A stretch of 64,000 nucleotides of DNA. Source: Chiridota heheva. Taxonomy: Eukaryota; Echinodermata; Holothuroidea; Apodida; Chiridotidae. Under the pieces are notes generated by a model that was given only the letters and a program-made list of their open reading frames with translations, did not search any database and was not told the origin of the DNA. Both the position numbers and the translations under genes were made by a program. Location of the stretch: contig JAIGNY010000566.1 of NCBI GenBank assembly GCA_020152595.1, positions 1,234,501 through 1,298,500 on the forward strand, read 5' to 3'. Below are positions 1 to 11,077 of the stretch, piece after piece (the first letter of the stretch is position 1; each line of letters starts with the position of its first letter).

Positions 1-1530
1 AAAGAGGGATGGATGGCATCAGGAGAGGGAGGGATGGATGGCATCAGGAGGAAGGAATGGATGGCATCAGGAGGGAGGGATGGGTGGCATCAGGGAGGGG
101 AGGGATGGATGGCATCAGGGAGGGATGGATGGATGGCATCAGGGAGGAAGGATGAATGGCATCAGGGAGGGAGGGATGGATGGCATCAGGAGGAAGGATG
201 GATGGCATCAGGGAGGGAGGGATGGATGGCATCAGGAAAGGGATGGATGGCATCAGGGGAGGGAGGGATGGATGGCATCAGGGAGGAAGGAATGGATGGC
301 ATCAGGGAGGGAGGGATGGATGGCATCAGGGAGGGAGGGATGGATGGCATCAGGGAGGATGGATGGATGGCATCAGGGAGGAAGGGATGAATGGCATCAG
401 GGAGGGAGGGATGGATGGCATCAGGGAGGGAGGGATGGATGGCATCAGGGAGGGAGGATGGATGGCATCAGGAGGGAGGGATGGGTGGCATCAGGGAGGA
501 GGGATGGATGGCATCAGGGAGGGATGGATGGATGGCATCAGGGGAGGAAGGGATGGATGGCATCAGGGAGGAGGGATGGATGGCATCAGGGGAGGGAGGA
601 TGGATGGCATCAGGGGAGGAGGATGGATGGCATCAGGAGGGAGGATGGATGGCATCAGGGAGGGAGGGATGGATGGCATCAGGGAGGGAGGATGGATGGC
701 ATCAGGAAAGAAGGGATGGATGGCATCAGGGAGGGGATGGATGGCATCAGGGGAGGGGGATGGATGGCATCAGGGAGGAGGGATGGATGGCATCAGGGAG
801 GAGGGATGGATGGCATCAGGGAGGAGGGATGGATGGCATCAGGGAGGAGGGAGGGATGGATGGCATCAGGGAGGGAGGGATGGATGGCATCAGGGAGGAG
901 GGATGGATGGCATCAGGGAGGGAGGGAGGATGGCATCAGGGAGGGAGGATGGATGGCATCAGGGAGGAGGGATGGATGGCATCAGGGAGGGAGGGATGGA
1001 TGGCATCAGGGAGGGAGGGATGGATGGCATCAGGGAGGGGAGGGAGGGATGGCATCAGGGAGGGAGGGATGGATGGCATCAGGGAGGGAGGGATGGATGG
1101 CATCAGGGAGGGAGGGATGAATGGCATCAGGGAGGGAGGGATGAATGGCATCAGGGAGGGAGGGATGGATGGCATCAGGGAGGAAGGATGGATGGCATCA
1201 GGGAGGGAGGGATGGATGGCATCAGGGAGGGAGGGATGGATGGCATCAGGGAAAGAAGGGATGGATGTCATCAGGGAAAGGAGGGATGGATGGCATCAGG
1301 GGAGGGATGGATGGCATCATGGAGGAGGAGAGAGGGATGGCATCTGGAAGGGATGATGACATCAGGAGGGATGGATAAATGGCATTGGGGAAGGATGGCA
1401 TTTGGGAGGTAGGGATGGATGGCATTTGGGTAGGGAAAGATAGCATCAGGGAGGGAGGGGTGGATGGCATTGGTGAGGGATGGGTGGATGCATTGGGGAA
1501 AGAAAGGGGTGGATGACGTCATGGAAGGGA
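1..1530. repeat. G-rich minisatellite, about 20-24 bp units
   Basis: Dozens of tandem units built on GGATGGCATCAGGGA plus a variable GGAGGGA run. The array starts before the window edge and decays after about 1350. Unit length varies because the GGGA run slips. All three forward frames stay open for about 1 kb, giving apparent peptides rich in [16 protein letters not shown] or DGWHQGGR. This follows from a stop-free unit and is not evidence of a gene. Confidence 0.95.
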
Positions 1531-1545
1531 GGACTATTGGATTGG

Positions 1546-2085
1546 TACTTGGTGGACTGATGGAAGGTAATACAGAATTACGTCCCATTACATGATTTGA
1601 CATGTCACTTAAAGGTCAAGGTCCTAAATGTTAATTAATTTTGTGTTGCACATTTTGGAAAAACCATAAGTGTCATTGGGATAATAGCAGAGGCGGCGCT
1701 ACGGGGGAGGGGTGGATCCCCCCATGAGATCGTACTCGACACACACTTCCCCCCCAGAAAATGTAGTAAAGTGACATATTTTGACTGATTTATATAATTT
1801 TTCCCCCTCTTCCTGAGACATATTTGCCCTTCACTTTCCCCAATTCCTGGTGCCGCCACTGGTTAGTAGAGATACTTCTGCCCGTCACAAGATATAAGAT
1901 GTCACTAAAAGGTCACAGGTCAAATAGTCGTGGCAAATTTTGTGTCACATATTTTGGAAAACCCCGTAAATGCTTTTAGGGTGGTATTTGGTGGGCTGAT
2001 TAAAAGTGGCGTCCTCCAAATGATTTGGTATCCCACTTAAATGTCAAAGGCCAAATAATAATGGACAATTTTGTGTTGAAGATCA
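1546..2085. repeat. Degenerate tandem repeat, about 120 bp unit, split by a MITE
   Basis: Three related units are visible, each with a 'TTGGTGGRCTGAT', 'GTCACTTAAAGGTCA' or 'AATTTTGTGTTG' type block: about 1546-1680, 1885-1985 and 1986-2080. The MITE at 1688-1861 lies between the first and second, so the tandem repeat predates it. Nothing coding is visible. Confidence 0.6.
1688..1861. mobile_element. hAT-like MITE, 174 bp
   Basis: The ends are imperfect inverted repeats: left CAGAGGCGGCGC, right GTGCCGCCACTG (complement CAGTGGCGGCAC). The 8-bp flanks GATAATAG (1680-1687) and GTTAGTAG (1862-1869) match at 6 of 8 positions, as expected for an old hAT target duplication. There is no transposase, so it is non-autonomous. 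The hAT assignment rests on the CAG..CTG termini and the 8-bp duplication. Confidence 0.6.
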
Positions 2086-2340
2086 CTATTATGTATTCAA
2101 CAAGTTGCTTCGACCTTGAAGCGCAGTGTAATGTTGCTTAATCAAGATAAAAATTTGAAGGGAAAAAATAGCTTATTTTGAGTAGAATGTGATAAAATGG
2201 ATTAATTTATTAACAAAATGGGGTTCTTTGAAAATAATTTCTTGGACTATGGTTGAAATGGTGCATTGGAAATTGATTGGTTTCAATCCGACATTGATAT
2301 GGGTTAGTCAGGAGGAAGGGGGAATTTCCCCTGTTTCCTC

Positions 2341-2730
2341 ACTCATTAATATGTACGATATGGACATTAAAAACAATAACGACCATCTTTGAATCATGAT
2401 ATATCCATGTGTCAAGTATGACGTGCCACTGATGTACGGTTCACGAGATACCTTGTTTACAAGCTATTTTCAGAAAGAAAAAAAGACACATTAAGCCCAA
2501 CCCACCATGCATATCGATGAATCAGCATTTTTGTAAAATGTGTATTTACACCTGTCCTACTTGATTATGCCGAATAAGAAGCAAAACAGACAGGAGGTTG
2601 TAAAGATATGAACATTTAAAGATTTTTACATTTAGCCCCGCCCACTCATTAATATGCACGATATCGACAACAAAAACAATACGAACATTTTCTAGTGACA
2701 ATATATCCATGTGCCAACTATGACAAAACA
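2341..2730. repeat. Direct duplication of about 90 bp
   Basis: The segments 2341-2430 and 2645-2730 share 'ATTAATATGYACGATAT', 'AAAAACAATA' and 'ATATATCCATGTG' blocks in the same order and orientation. They are about 75-80% alike by eye. Possibly remnants of one dispersed repeat. Confidence 0.5.
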
Positions 2731-3770
2731 TAAGATGTTAAAATTTTATTCATTTTCGAAAGGTTAAATTTCCCTAATTGGCGTGAAGTTTTCTTCAATT
2801 TTTCGCCGCTTAATTATGCATTGGATTGGTTGTAAAAGTGCATGTGGAAGCTCTTTGGTTCAACTGACGGTAGAGAATCTGACCTCTCGAATTTTCATCA
2901 ATTATTGCGCAATCGAAAATTTGAATTTAGAACCTTCGTGACCTAAACACAGATTTGAAAATTGATCGCTAATTTCCGAAACTTCTTTTTCAAAATAAAC
3001 CTCGGATTTAAGACAGAATATACCTTAAGATTTTATTGTAAACCTGATCGGAACATATTTATATCATTTTGCCGTAGTAACGAATAATTCTTTTCGTTAC
3101 GGCGATACAATTTCCTTGAGCAATGTGTTCTTCCGGTAGACAAAAATTAAGTCAAAATCGTATTTCACATTTGTGAATGTAAATGAGTTTTTCCACACTT
3201 GATATTTCTACATATATAAACAAATTAACAGGAAATCTGCAATATGATATTTACTTATACAACCTGTACCAAATGTTTAATTTCCAATTTTACGGCGAAC
3301 GGTGGCCATTTTGTTTGGGGTCAGCCTATTGGTCAAAACGTCAGAGAATTAATGAATATGCATGAGAAAAATGATGTAGTAGAGCCAAATATGGTACCTG
3401 TGCTAAATTTGCATATCTTCCTTCATAGTCTCACTACAATGTAAAATTATGGATTTCCTAGGGGAAGTCGATGAGCATGGCCTATTTTGAACAAAATGCG
3501 GAAATTACTCAAGTACATAAATTAAATCATTTCATTAATTAGTTTAATGATGAAAGTTGAGAAAAAATCATTGGGGTATAGTCAGGATTTTTAAAAAAAG
3601 GCCCAGAGGGAACAAAATTAATTGGAGGAGGGGGTCAAGCAACCATCGTTGATGCACCTATACACTCAATGTCAGCCTGACCAGAACAAGGTCATGGACA
3701 CTGCCCCCTTTTTCATTAAAAATGAACTAATATCAAATATGAAAACCCCGCTTACCACTTCTTTTCATTA
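2731..3770. other. Non-coding stretch, nothing recognised
   Basis: AT-rich sequence with only short chance ORFs (for example 3183-3365 and 3244-3444, which overlap in different frames). No splice-bounded exon, RNA gene or transposon end was recognised. Confidence 0.5.
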
Positions 3771-4429
3771 GCAGGGGTGGTGCCAGGCGAAAGTGCATCT
3801 CCCCAAGGCCGCCGGGAGGGGGGGAGGGGGCAGGGGTTACAAATGTACTGGGGCCCTGAGCAATTTAGGGGCCCGAAAAATATAACATTAAAATCCAATA
3901 TAAAGGGACGCGGTTACACTCATTTTTCCACTGTCTACCGACTGTGGTGTAGCAGTTATCATACATGTCTACAGACCACGAGGCCCTGGGTTCAAGCCTG
4001 GGTTGGGTAGACACGCCAGTGCACCACAATTGGGTTATCAAAGGCTGTGGACATTGACTTGGTTGTCGATGTTATGTCTGTCCATACATCGTACCTGTGT
4101 TCTCGTCCGAGTCGTATTGAGCGTTTCGTGACAGCATTGTTACTATCATAAATGAATACGCAGGCGACGACCCCGTCATTGTAATTGTGTGTTCACTCGT
4201 CGTCGTCGGCGGCTCATTTTTCCCCGGGCCCAGCCTCGGGTCAGCAATCCTCTCGGCGGTCCTGATCCCCCCACTCTCGGGACCTGTAGCCCACCCGTCG
4301 GAAATTTTTTGGGGCATTCGTCGGGAACAGGTCTTAATGTTTTAGTACATAGGTGAAAAATTAGTATACTTAGACCCCCCGTCGAGGAGCCTAGCCCCAC
4401 CGTCGGCCAAATCCTGGCACCACCCCTGC
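3771..4429. mobile_element. hAT-like element with 17-bp perfect terminal inverted repeats
   Basis: GCAGGGGTGGTGCCAGG at 3771-3787 is the exact reverse complement of 4413-4429. The core CAGGGG..CCCCTG termini resemble hAT ends. Flanks share ATTA (3767-3770 and 4430-4433), but a clean 8-bp duplication is not obvious. No transposase frame is present. A SINE (3930-4212) is inserted inside, so this element is older than that SINE. Confidence 0.65.
3930..4212 (+). mobile_element. tRNA-derived SINE, longest of five copies
   Basis: A perfect 11-bp target-site duplication, CTCATTTTTCC, flanks it at 3919-3929 and 4213-4223. The head carries a tRNA-like A-box region (GTGGTGTAGCAGTTATC) and a B box (GGGTTCAAGCC), so it is a polymerase III type SINE. 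The body contains GGACATTGACTTGGTTGTCG, and the 3' end runs into CGT triplets. Four further copies lie at 10834-11067, 14156-14362, 43931-44131 and 62782-62976. It is nested in the hAT-like element at 3771-4429. The LINE that mobilises it is not identified. Confidence 0.85.
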
Positions 4430-4434
4430 ATTAA

Positions 4435-4961
4435 AGGAATATTCCACTCAAATTTCATGTTTACATATGTGATAGACAAAAGAGGAAGCAGATTGGTAAA
4501 AAACCCATGTATTTAGCTTGTTCAAATATTACAGCACAAAATCCAATTCTTGATCTGGTAGAAGTGCCCCACACACATCACTTTCACTCCACTGGCAATC
4601 AAATGTGGATTTCTCTTATTGAAATTTGACCCTATATTTCGCACAATTATATGTTTCAAATGTTAAATGGAAAAAAATATTTTGATAATTCCTTACAAAT
4701 CTTCAGAACACTTTCTCAGATCATATAAAAACTAGGACCTCAAAATTCAAATAAATAAATAAGGTTTTTAACAACTTCTGGCGTTAGTTGTAAGAGTGGC
4801 TTAGACTTCATAGAACAGTCACTTTTCGATGTGCAAGAAAAATAGTTTGTGTGTCCTTATTTCTTGTAGGAACTATTATGGACATGATGGGGTTTTCACC
4901 AAAGTTTCTTTTATTGTCCTCCATCAAATATTTAAAGATGAAATTTCACTGTAATATTCCT
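4435..4961. mobile_element. TTAA-flanked MITE with AGGAATATT ends
   Basis: TTAA at 4431-4434 and 4962-4965 flanks a 527-bp element beginning AGGAATATTCC and ending AATATTCCT. TTAA duplications with short inverted repeats are known for piggyBac and Kolobok superfamilies. It shares termini with 58401-59301 and 60744-61334, though the interior looks different. No transposase is present. It abuts the hAT-like element ending at 4429. Confidence 0.65.
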
Positions 4962-4965
4962 TTAA

Positions 4966-7900
4966 TAACATCAATGATGATGAATGTTTAAGGTCAAGGG
5001 CTTTATGTTCACTTGGGATGGAAGTACTGCCTATTCAGTAAGCATCCTTAGAACACAATACTCCATAATCTTCTTTCTTGATGGTACCACTCAAAGACTA
5101 AGGAAGCCATAAGTTAATTTCATCAGTGACATTAGCCAACGCTTTTTCCTGGTTCAAATGATGCAAGTGGATAGGAACCTATGGTGGGCTGTAGGATGGT
5201 ACATTAAACCATCACAGATTCACTCATCCATTATTACAGTTTGGGTGGAGCAGAGACAACCAAGATAAGCTGGCATGCCCAAGGACCCATCACAGATGCT
5301 CTGCTGGGAATGGAATTCAGGAACCCTACTCCTTAACCACTGTATTCTCTACCATCATATGCAGGTGTTAACAGATAATTTGCACTGCCATCTTCATCTT
5401 TGGTCAATATCAAATAATTGGGCAACCCTGCAAGTCTATTGTTTCTGCAGCATCTGCACTGATGATTATTCTGAATCTGATTCATACAAACAAATTGAGC
5501 TTCATAACAAGGAAGTATGCAAAGTAACAGACAAAAAAAAGAACAAACACATTTTTTTTCCTTACAAAATTTTCTTCACTTAAACATTGAATTTAATATA
5601 TACATAAAACATTTGCTTGTTTCAGATGAATTAAAATCATATTTTTAAACAACTGCACTTAAATATATGCATTTAAACGAACTTAGATATGTACAGACTC
5701 ATACCTTCCTGGTGGATACAGGAAGATTTGCTTAGGATTATAACAATATAAACATGCATCTTAATAAGAATCTATCAAGGAAAGATACAACACACTTACA
5801 GGAAACTATACTAACTTCAATATATACACAAAAATAGGTGCATGATGGAATCTTTTACCTCTTTTACAACATTTATATTGAATACATTTATCAATATACA
5901 TGTATGAACTGTGCCCATACAACCCTGGGCCTTCCTAAATATTTACATCCAACATTGATCATGTTAAAAATCTTATAAAGGTGTGACTCTCTCAAGAAGA
6001 TTTAAATATAAATAAAAAAAATTGTATAAATACCCACAGGTAACCTATTTCAAAAGTTTAACAACTTGGTACAATGTGAATATTAGCAAAATTAAATATA
6101 GTGAAAGACAACCGTCATATTTTCAAGTATGGCAAACAAAAGCATATGCTTTTACTCTACACATAACTCTATGCCTGGTTTGAAATGCATCCCTGATTTG
6201 AAATACATCCCTGTTTTGAAACACATTCCTGATTTAATACACATTGAATTTCAGCAAGGTGACATTGAATACAAAGCTTCTAGCCTTTAATCAAACAACA
6301 TTCTTGGGTTGCGATTATGCAACAAAACTTAATATTTTATACACAAATTAAAAAGTTAACATGTAAGTTTATATACATGTACTTGATGGATAACAATACA
6401 CAATAAAAACTCAAAATATTTACAAATAAATATAAACACATTTGTTAACAGCTCTATCCTTCATGAATAATAAAAACATAAAATCAAACTCTCATGTAAT
6501 TTTGCACACATCTATGTGTATGATACTCCTTTGACATCAAAAGGATGATCAAATCATTGTGATTGCATAGTTCTTGGAATGTTTGTTTGTTTGTATATTC
6601 AGGATTATTTGAAATATTCAGGAAAAAAAATATCTTCCAAAGACCTTTCAATAAGAATGCAATAAATATATATTGATCAGCATACTAGAATACATTTTAA
6701 TCAATCAATATTGAATTAAACCTTTGGCACATATGTTTAAAGTGGAATGTACCACATTTGCTACAACAGCCAATTTGAAGCATGCAAGAGAACACTTAAC
6801 GATGCAATAATTTCTTGTCAAAGTATTGTCATTGTTGTAAACATTTTCTGTTTAAAGTAATTACATCATATATTATGTTTATTTTAATTGCACCAAACAA
6901 AAGGAAAGTTCATGGCAAAATTAAACTTCTAATACCATTTCACCCTTACAATAAAATTTTAATTAAAAATCACACAAAAAAAATACTAAAGCATATATAT
7001 ATCCTCTTTCCAAATTTGACACTTATGTTCACAATAAAACACTATCTGCCATAGAAAATTGATCTAGTCTAGTTGTAATGAAATTGAGTTGCACAGTTTG
7101 ACTTACAAAATAATGAGAAAAATAGGCAAGCTAAAAGCGCATGCAGGCAAGCACAATTACATATGGAATGTGTAATAGAACCAGAAAACAAAAGTTTTTA
7201 GGCTCCCAATTCACTCTTTATCTGATGTGAAAAAAAAAGTTGAACAAAATAGTTATTCCAAACCATATCAACAAATACTGCATGTATTGTACAGAATATA
7301 AAACACACCATTCATGTTTTCCACACATGATGTTTATTTACTGTTACTTCAAGATTTCCATTGCAAACCCCCATCCACTCGTTTATGCCAAACTCTATTG
7401 CACAATAAGCAGCATACATTTGTGCAAATGTTCAATCTTCGAATGATAGTGAAGTTGCTTGTTTGTTAGTTTATATGTGATAAACAGCACTTAAACAGTA
7501 AGTGTGATGTACCCAATCAACTGGGATGCAGGATGCAGATTTAATGAGATTTAAAATAAGGATAAGTGGGTGTTATTCAAGAGTTGTAAACGAGTAACTG
7601 ATTTTGTGACTGGAGTTGCTCTCTTAGTTTTGTAAATTGGGACCCGAATGGAGACTTGATACAACTCTGATGTAATTAGCACATGAGTCATACATGTAAT
7701 GTGAAGATCTTGCATGAAAGTGAGTCATGGCCCTCATGGGTTACCTAAAAATTGGAATATAACATCAACGCTTTGGTAAATTAGGTTTATAGGGGCCAGG
7801 CATGTGCTTCCCTTGTCTGACAAGAGCATGTAATTTGCATATGTCCTCTATGTATCAAGACATGATAAAATGAAAGCTGGTCTTTAATGGACCTCCTTTT

Positions 7901-9335
7901 TACATTCAATATACTTTGGGGATACAAAAGGAATGCTGAGCCAAGCTTAACTGATTGAAATGGCTCATAATACTCACCAACACATGGGAGGGAAAGAAGG
8001 AGGATGACGATGATGATGGAAAAGGAGTGAGTTTAAGAGGTATGATCATTGATGAATAAAGGGTGCTTTAAGGGAATGGGGTTAGGGAAATGATCTCATA
8101 GATTTTCATTTTTTTTTTGGAAGAGTAGAAAAACAGATTGAAAGTGGTGAAAAAAACTTGATTTATGAGTTATGTTGGCAATTACCTACATATCACCCTT
8201 TACCTGCAATCATGCATCCACAAAAATGCCATTTAAAGCAAAAACAATGTATTTAGTAAAAAAGAAAGTAGCAAAGAATTTGAATGGAAATGTTATATGA
8301 ATCACAGAGCTAAAATTCAAGGTGTTTTTTAAAACAATTCTCTATTTTCACATCATTATTTAAACTATCAATTTTGAATGGATTTTTTTTTTTGCACCAA
8401 GCTGTTTCTAAAAGTTTTTCTACAATCTATGAAAGGAATCTTAAATATTATTTCCTTTAAAAGTGGAGTGGCTTGGGATTAAGAAGAAAGTGAAGAGTAG
8501 TAGATGTTGAGGTAGAAGCATGTTTTAGTGCTATGAAGGAGGTTCAGGATAAGTGTTTGAAGAGCTCAAGTTAAATTTAGAACTCAGAAAGCATGTGATA
8601 CATACAAACCTTATACTATACAAACCAATTTGAGAGAGTTTTTTCATAGTGACAGAGGCGACAGCTGTCTTCAGAACTTCATATTTAACATACAGTGTTT
8701 GTATTTTATATTCAAATAAATTTTTAGACAATTCTAAAACAAAATAAATGGATATGTTCATACAACTTGTAAGAATTAAGAATAACAGAAAGGTTTTTTT
8801 TAAATTATATAGTAGGCTTTCACAAGAGACACAAGATATTCATTTTGATCTTTTTGGCATGAAATCGCCTACTTATATCTTGAATATAAAGCAAGATTGA
8901 CCACACCTGTATCAAGCAACCTGTGAATGAAAAGATTTATTGTATGATTAATACAGCAAATGTCTCATAAACATAAAATAGGCTAGGGCTGTCATGATAT
9001 TGATTAATTACTGCTATATTTCTTTCCTAGACAAACAAAAATAAATTGTTAAAGTATCACAGCATTTTTTTTTTATATTTAAATATGCTTTTTTAGAAAT
9101 AAACTTTCTTATTTAAGGACGTTGTTTGAACTTTAAATGAACCAATAATTGAAAAGTGCTAGATACTTTGAGTAATTGTGTGTCCTTTACAATTTGAGTT
9201 TATGCCAGATGTTTGAGTGGACATATTTCCTATATCACCATTTGTTGAAAATTGTGATTTAAATTATTACACATATAATTATAAAAAGGACACATGCCTA
9301 TCCCATGTTCACTTCAGTGGGCCCTTTAATACTCC
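4966..9335. other. 4.4 kb AT-rich non-coding region
   Basis: Strongly AT-rich, with homopolymer A/T runs and only short ORFs (at most about 100 codons, at 5275-5583) lacking recognisable domains or coherent splice signals. A weak tRNA-like block on the minus strand near 5300-5340 has box B-like GGGTTCC, but the A-to-B spacing is too short. It could be intron or UTR sequence of an unseen gene. Confidence 0.5.
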
Positions 9336-9340
9336 AACTC

Positions 9341-9480
9341 CGATTGATTTATTCACAGTCAGAGTGATTTATTCGCAGTCAGAGTGATTTATTCGCAGTC
9401 GGAGTGATTTATTCGCAGTCGGGGTGATTTATTTGCAAGCCGGAGTGATTTATTTGCAGTAAGAGTGATTTTATTCACAG
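9341..9480. repeat. 20-bp minisatellite, about seven units
   Basis: Units of AGTGATTTATTCGCAGTC plus two variable bases (GG, AG) repeat with exact 20-bp spacing at the start and drift at both ends. Just upstream of the inverted-repeat element at 9551. Confidence 0.85.
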
Positions 9481-9550
9481 GGCAGTCCTGCGAATAACCA
9501 CACAGTATTCTCAAGCCCATACTAAAAAACATGTACTGTGGGTTATGCAC

Positions 9551-9992
9551 TTGTCAATTGTATGACCCACCCCACTACCCCAGACAGGGTGCGTCATTGA
9601 CCATTTTTGCCTATGCAAAACGTGGATTTGACGCACCCCTCTGTCACTTTAGTGACTGACAAAGACTTACATATATAAATGACCCACACCAGTCAAAAAA
9701 CTGACGCACAATTGACGCACATGACAGTAAAAAAAAAGACGGTTAACGATGGAAAATGACGCACATACTGTGCTAGGTGTTGACTAATGACTTACCGTGA
9801 GTGACCCACCCCTTAGTCATTTAAGTGACTCACATCAGTGGAAAAATGACTGACCATGACGCACCCCAGAGTCACACATAGGACTGACCAAACCTTCGCA
9901 GTGATGCACACGTGGGACAAAATTTGGAATGCAGTGACCCACCTTTGACTCACCCATGCCGGGGGTAGTGGGGTGGGTCATACAATTGACAA
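9551..9992. mobile_element. Inverted-repeat element, 31-bp perfect termini, internal TGACNCAC motifs
   Basis: The 31 bases at 9551-9581 are the exact reverse complement of 9962-9992; both carry TATGACCCACCCCACTA or its complement. The 380-bp interior is packed with TGACGCAC, TGACCCAC and TGACTCAC and close variants. A target duplication is not clear; flanks share only GCA. No ORF of note. Likely a non-autonomous DNA transposon of unassigned superfamily. Confidence 0.75.
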
Positions 9993-9999
9993 AAGCATT

Positions 10000-10019
10000 A
10001 CGCCGAAGATCTTCGGCGT
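10000..10019. repeat. Perfect 20-bp palindrome
   Basis: ACGCCGAAGATCTTCGGCGT is self-complementary with no loop. It sits 7 bp after the inverted-repeat element. AGCAT occurs on both sides (9994-9998 and 10022-10026), but not as a clean duplication. GGCGTAAAT motifs recur at about 10116 and 10144. Confidence 0.7.
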
Positions 10020-10823
10020 GGAGCATGCATGGGCAGTTTTTAAATGCTTTAGCGTAATTGGGCTTCAAAAGTTGACAAAAGCAATAAAGTATATTAAGCT
10101 AGAATATCTGGTGTGGCGTAAATAAAAACATTCAGAAGTTCCTGGCGTAAATCTTTGGCATGAATGAGGAAACAAACTTTCCAGTATTAATGAGTAGGAC
10201 TATCGGTGACTCAAGCCAGCCATGAAAATTGTGTGGGTTAGGTTAGGGTATGCCTAGGGCCTAGTTCATATTATTTGTCACGGCTGCCCAGCTTCATAGT
10301 AATTAGTATCATACATTTATGACATTTATGATAGGCCTATACAATTGTAAGCTGCATAAATAAATAAAAAATATAGGCCGGCCCAAATTTAAAATAATCT
10401 AATTAATGATTTATCAGGGTTGGTCTTGGACTAGTATAAGCTTCAAATTGATAGGGACCTTACCAATTATTGTTTCTAAAGTGTTTACAACTTCCGTGAT
10501 CGGTGCAAAAAAACTCTGAAGTCACAGAGGACCTACTGCAAACAGTGCACAGTAACTTAAATAAGTCACTGACAAAATCTTGTAGGCCTAACAACAGCCT
10601 ACCATTACCGTTTAACGATAACATTAGGCTTTATTTAGGGTTTTATCTCACGTAAAATCACGGTCGAGATCAGACTTCAAGTTTAGTACTTTCTTATTCA
10701 TGAAGATGGCTGAATTTAATATATGTGTAATTTCAAACCCTTTTTTACACGACAAAAATATTTAATTGATTATCCAAATTATAATACGCCAAAGTTTTAA
10801 ATAGAAAATTACCTGTTTCAGGT
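10020..10823. other. Non-coding, nothing recognised
   Basis: AT-rich single-copy-looking sequence with frequent stops in all frames. No exon, RNA gene or mobile-element end was recognised. Confidence 0.5.
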
Positions 10824-10833
10824 TTGCTTTCAG

Positions 10834-11067
10834 AGAGAGAGAGAGAGTTGAACACACAATTACAATGACGGGGTCGTCGCCTGCGTATTCGGTTATGACA
10901 GTACAAATGCTATCACGAAACGCTTAATACGACCCGGACGAGAACACAGGTACGACGTACAGACAGACATAACATCGACAACCAAGTCAATGTCCACGGC
11001 CTTTGATAACCAGTTATGGTGCACTGGCGTGTCTACCCACCCCAGGATTGAACCCGGGGCCTCGTGG
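10834..11067 (-). mobile_element. tRNA-derived SINE, 5'-truncated
   Basis: The minus strand reads B box (GGGTTCAATCC), the GTGCACCA..CTGGTTATCAAAGGC body, and a 3' (TC)n tail seen on the plus strand as AG repeats at about 10834-10848. A perfect 10-bp duplication TTGCTTTCAG flanks it (10824-10833 and 11068-11077). The A-box half seen in the copy at 3930 is missing. The TC tail separates it from the CGT-tailed copies. Confidence 0.85.
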
Positions 11068-11077
11068 TTGCTTTCAG

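Noticed and set aside
38..1412. Long overlapping plus-strand ORFs (up to 418 codons)
   Set aside because: They are translations of a stop-free minisatellite in three frames.
5290..5345. tRNA-like A/B boxes on the minus strand
   Set aside because: GTGGTTAAGG and GGGTTCC are only about 6-10 bases apart, too close for a pol III promoter or tRNA fold.
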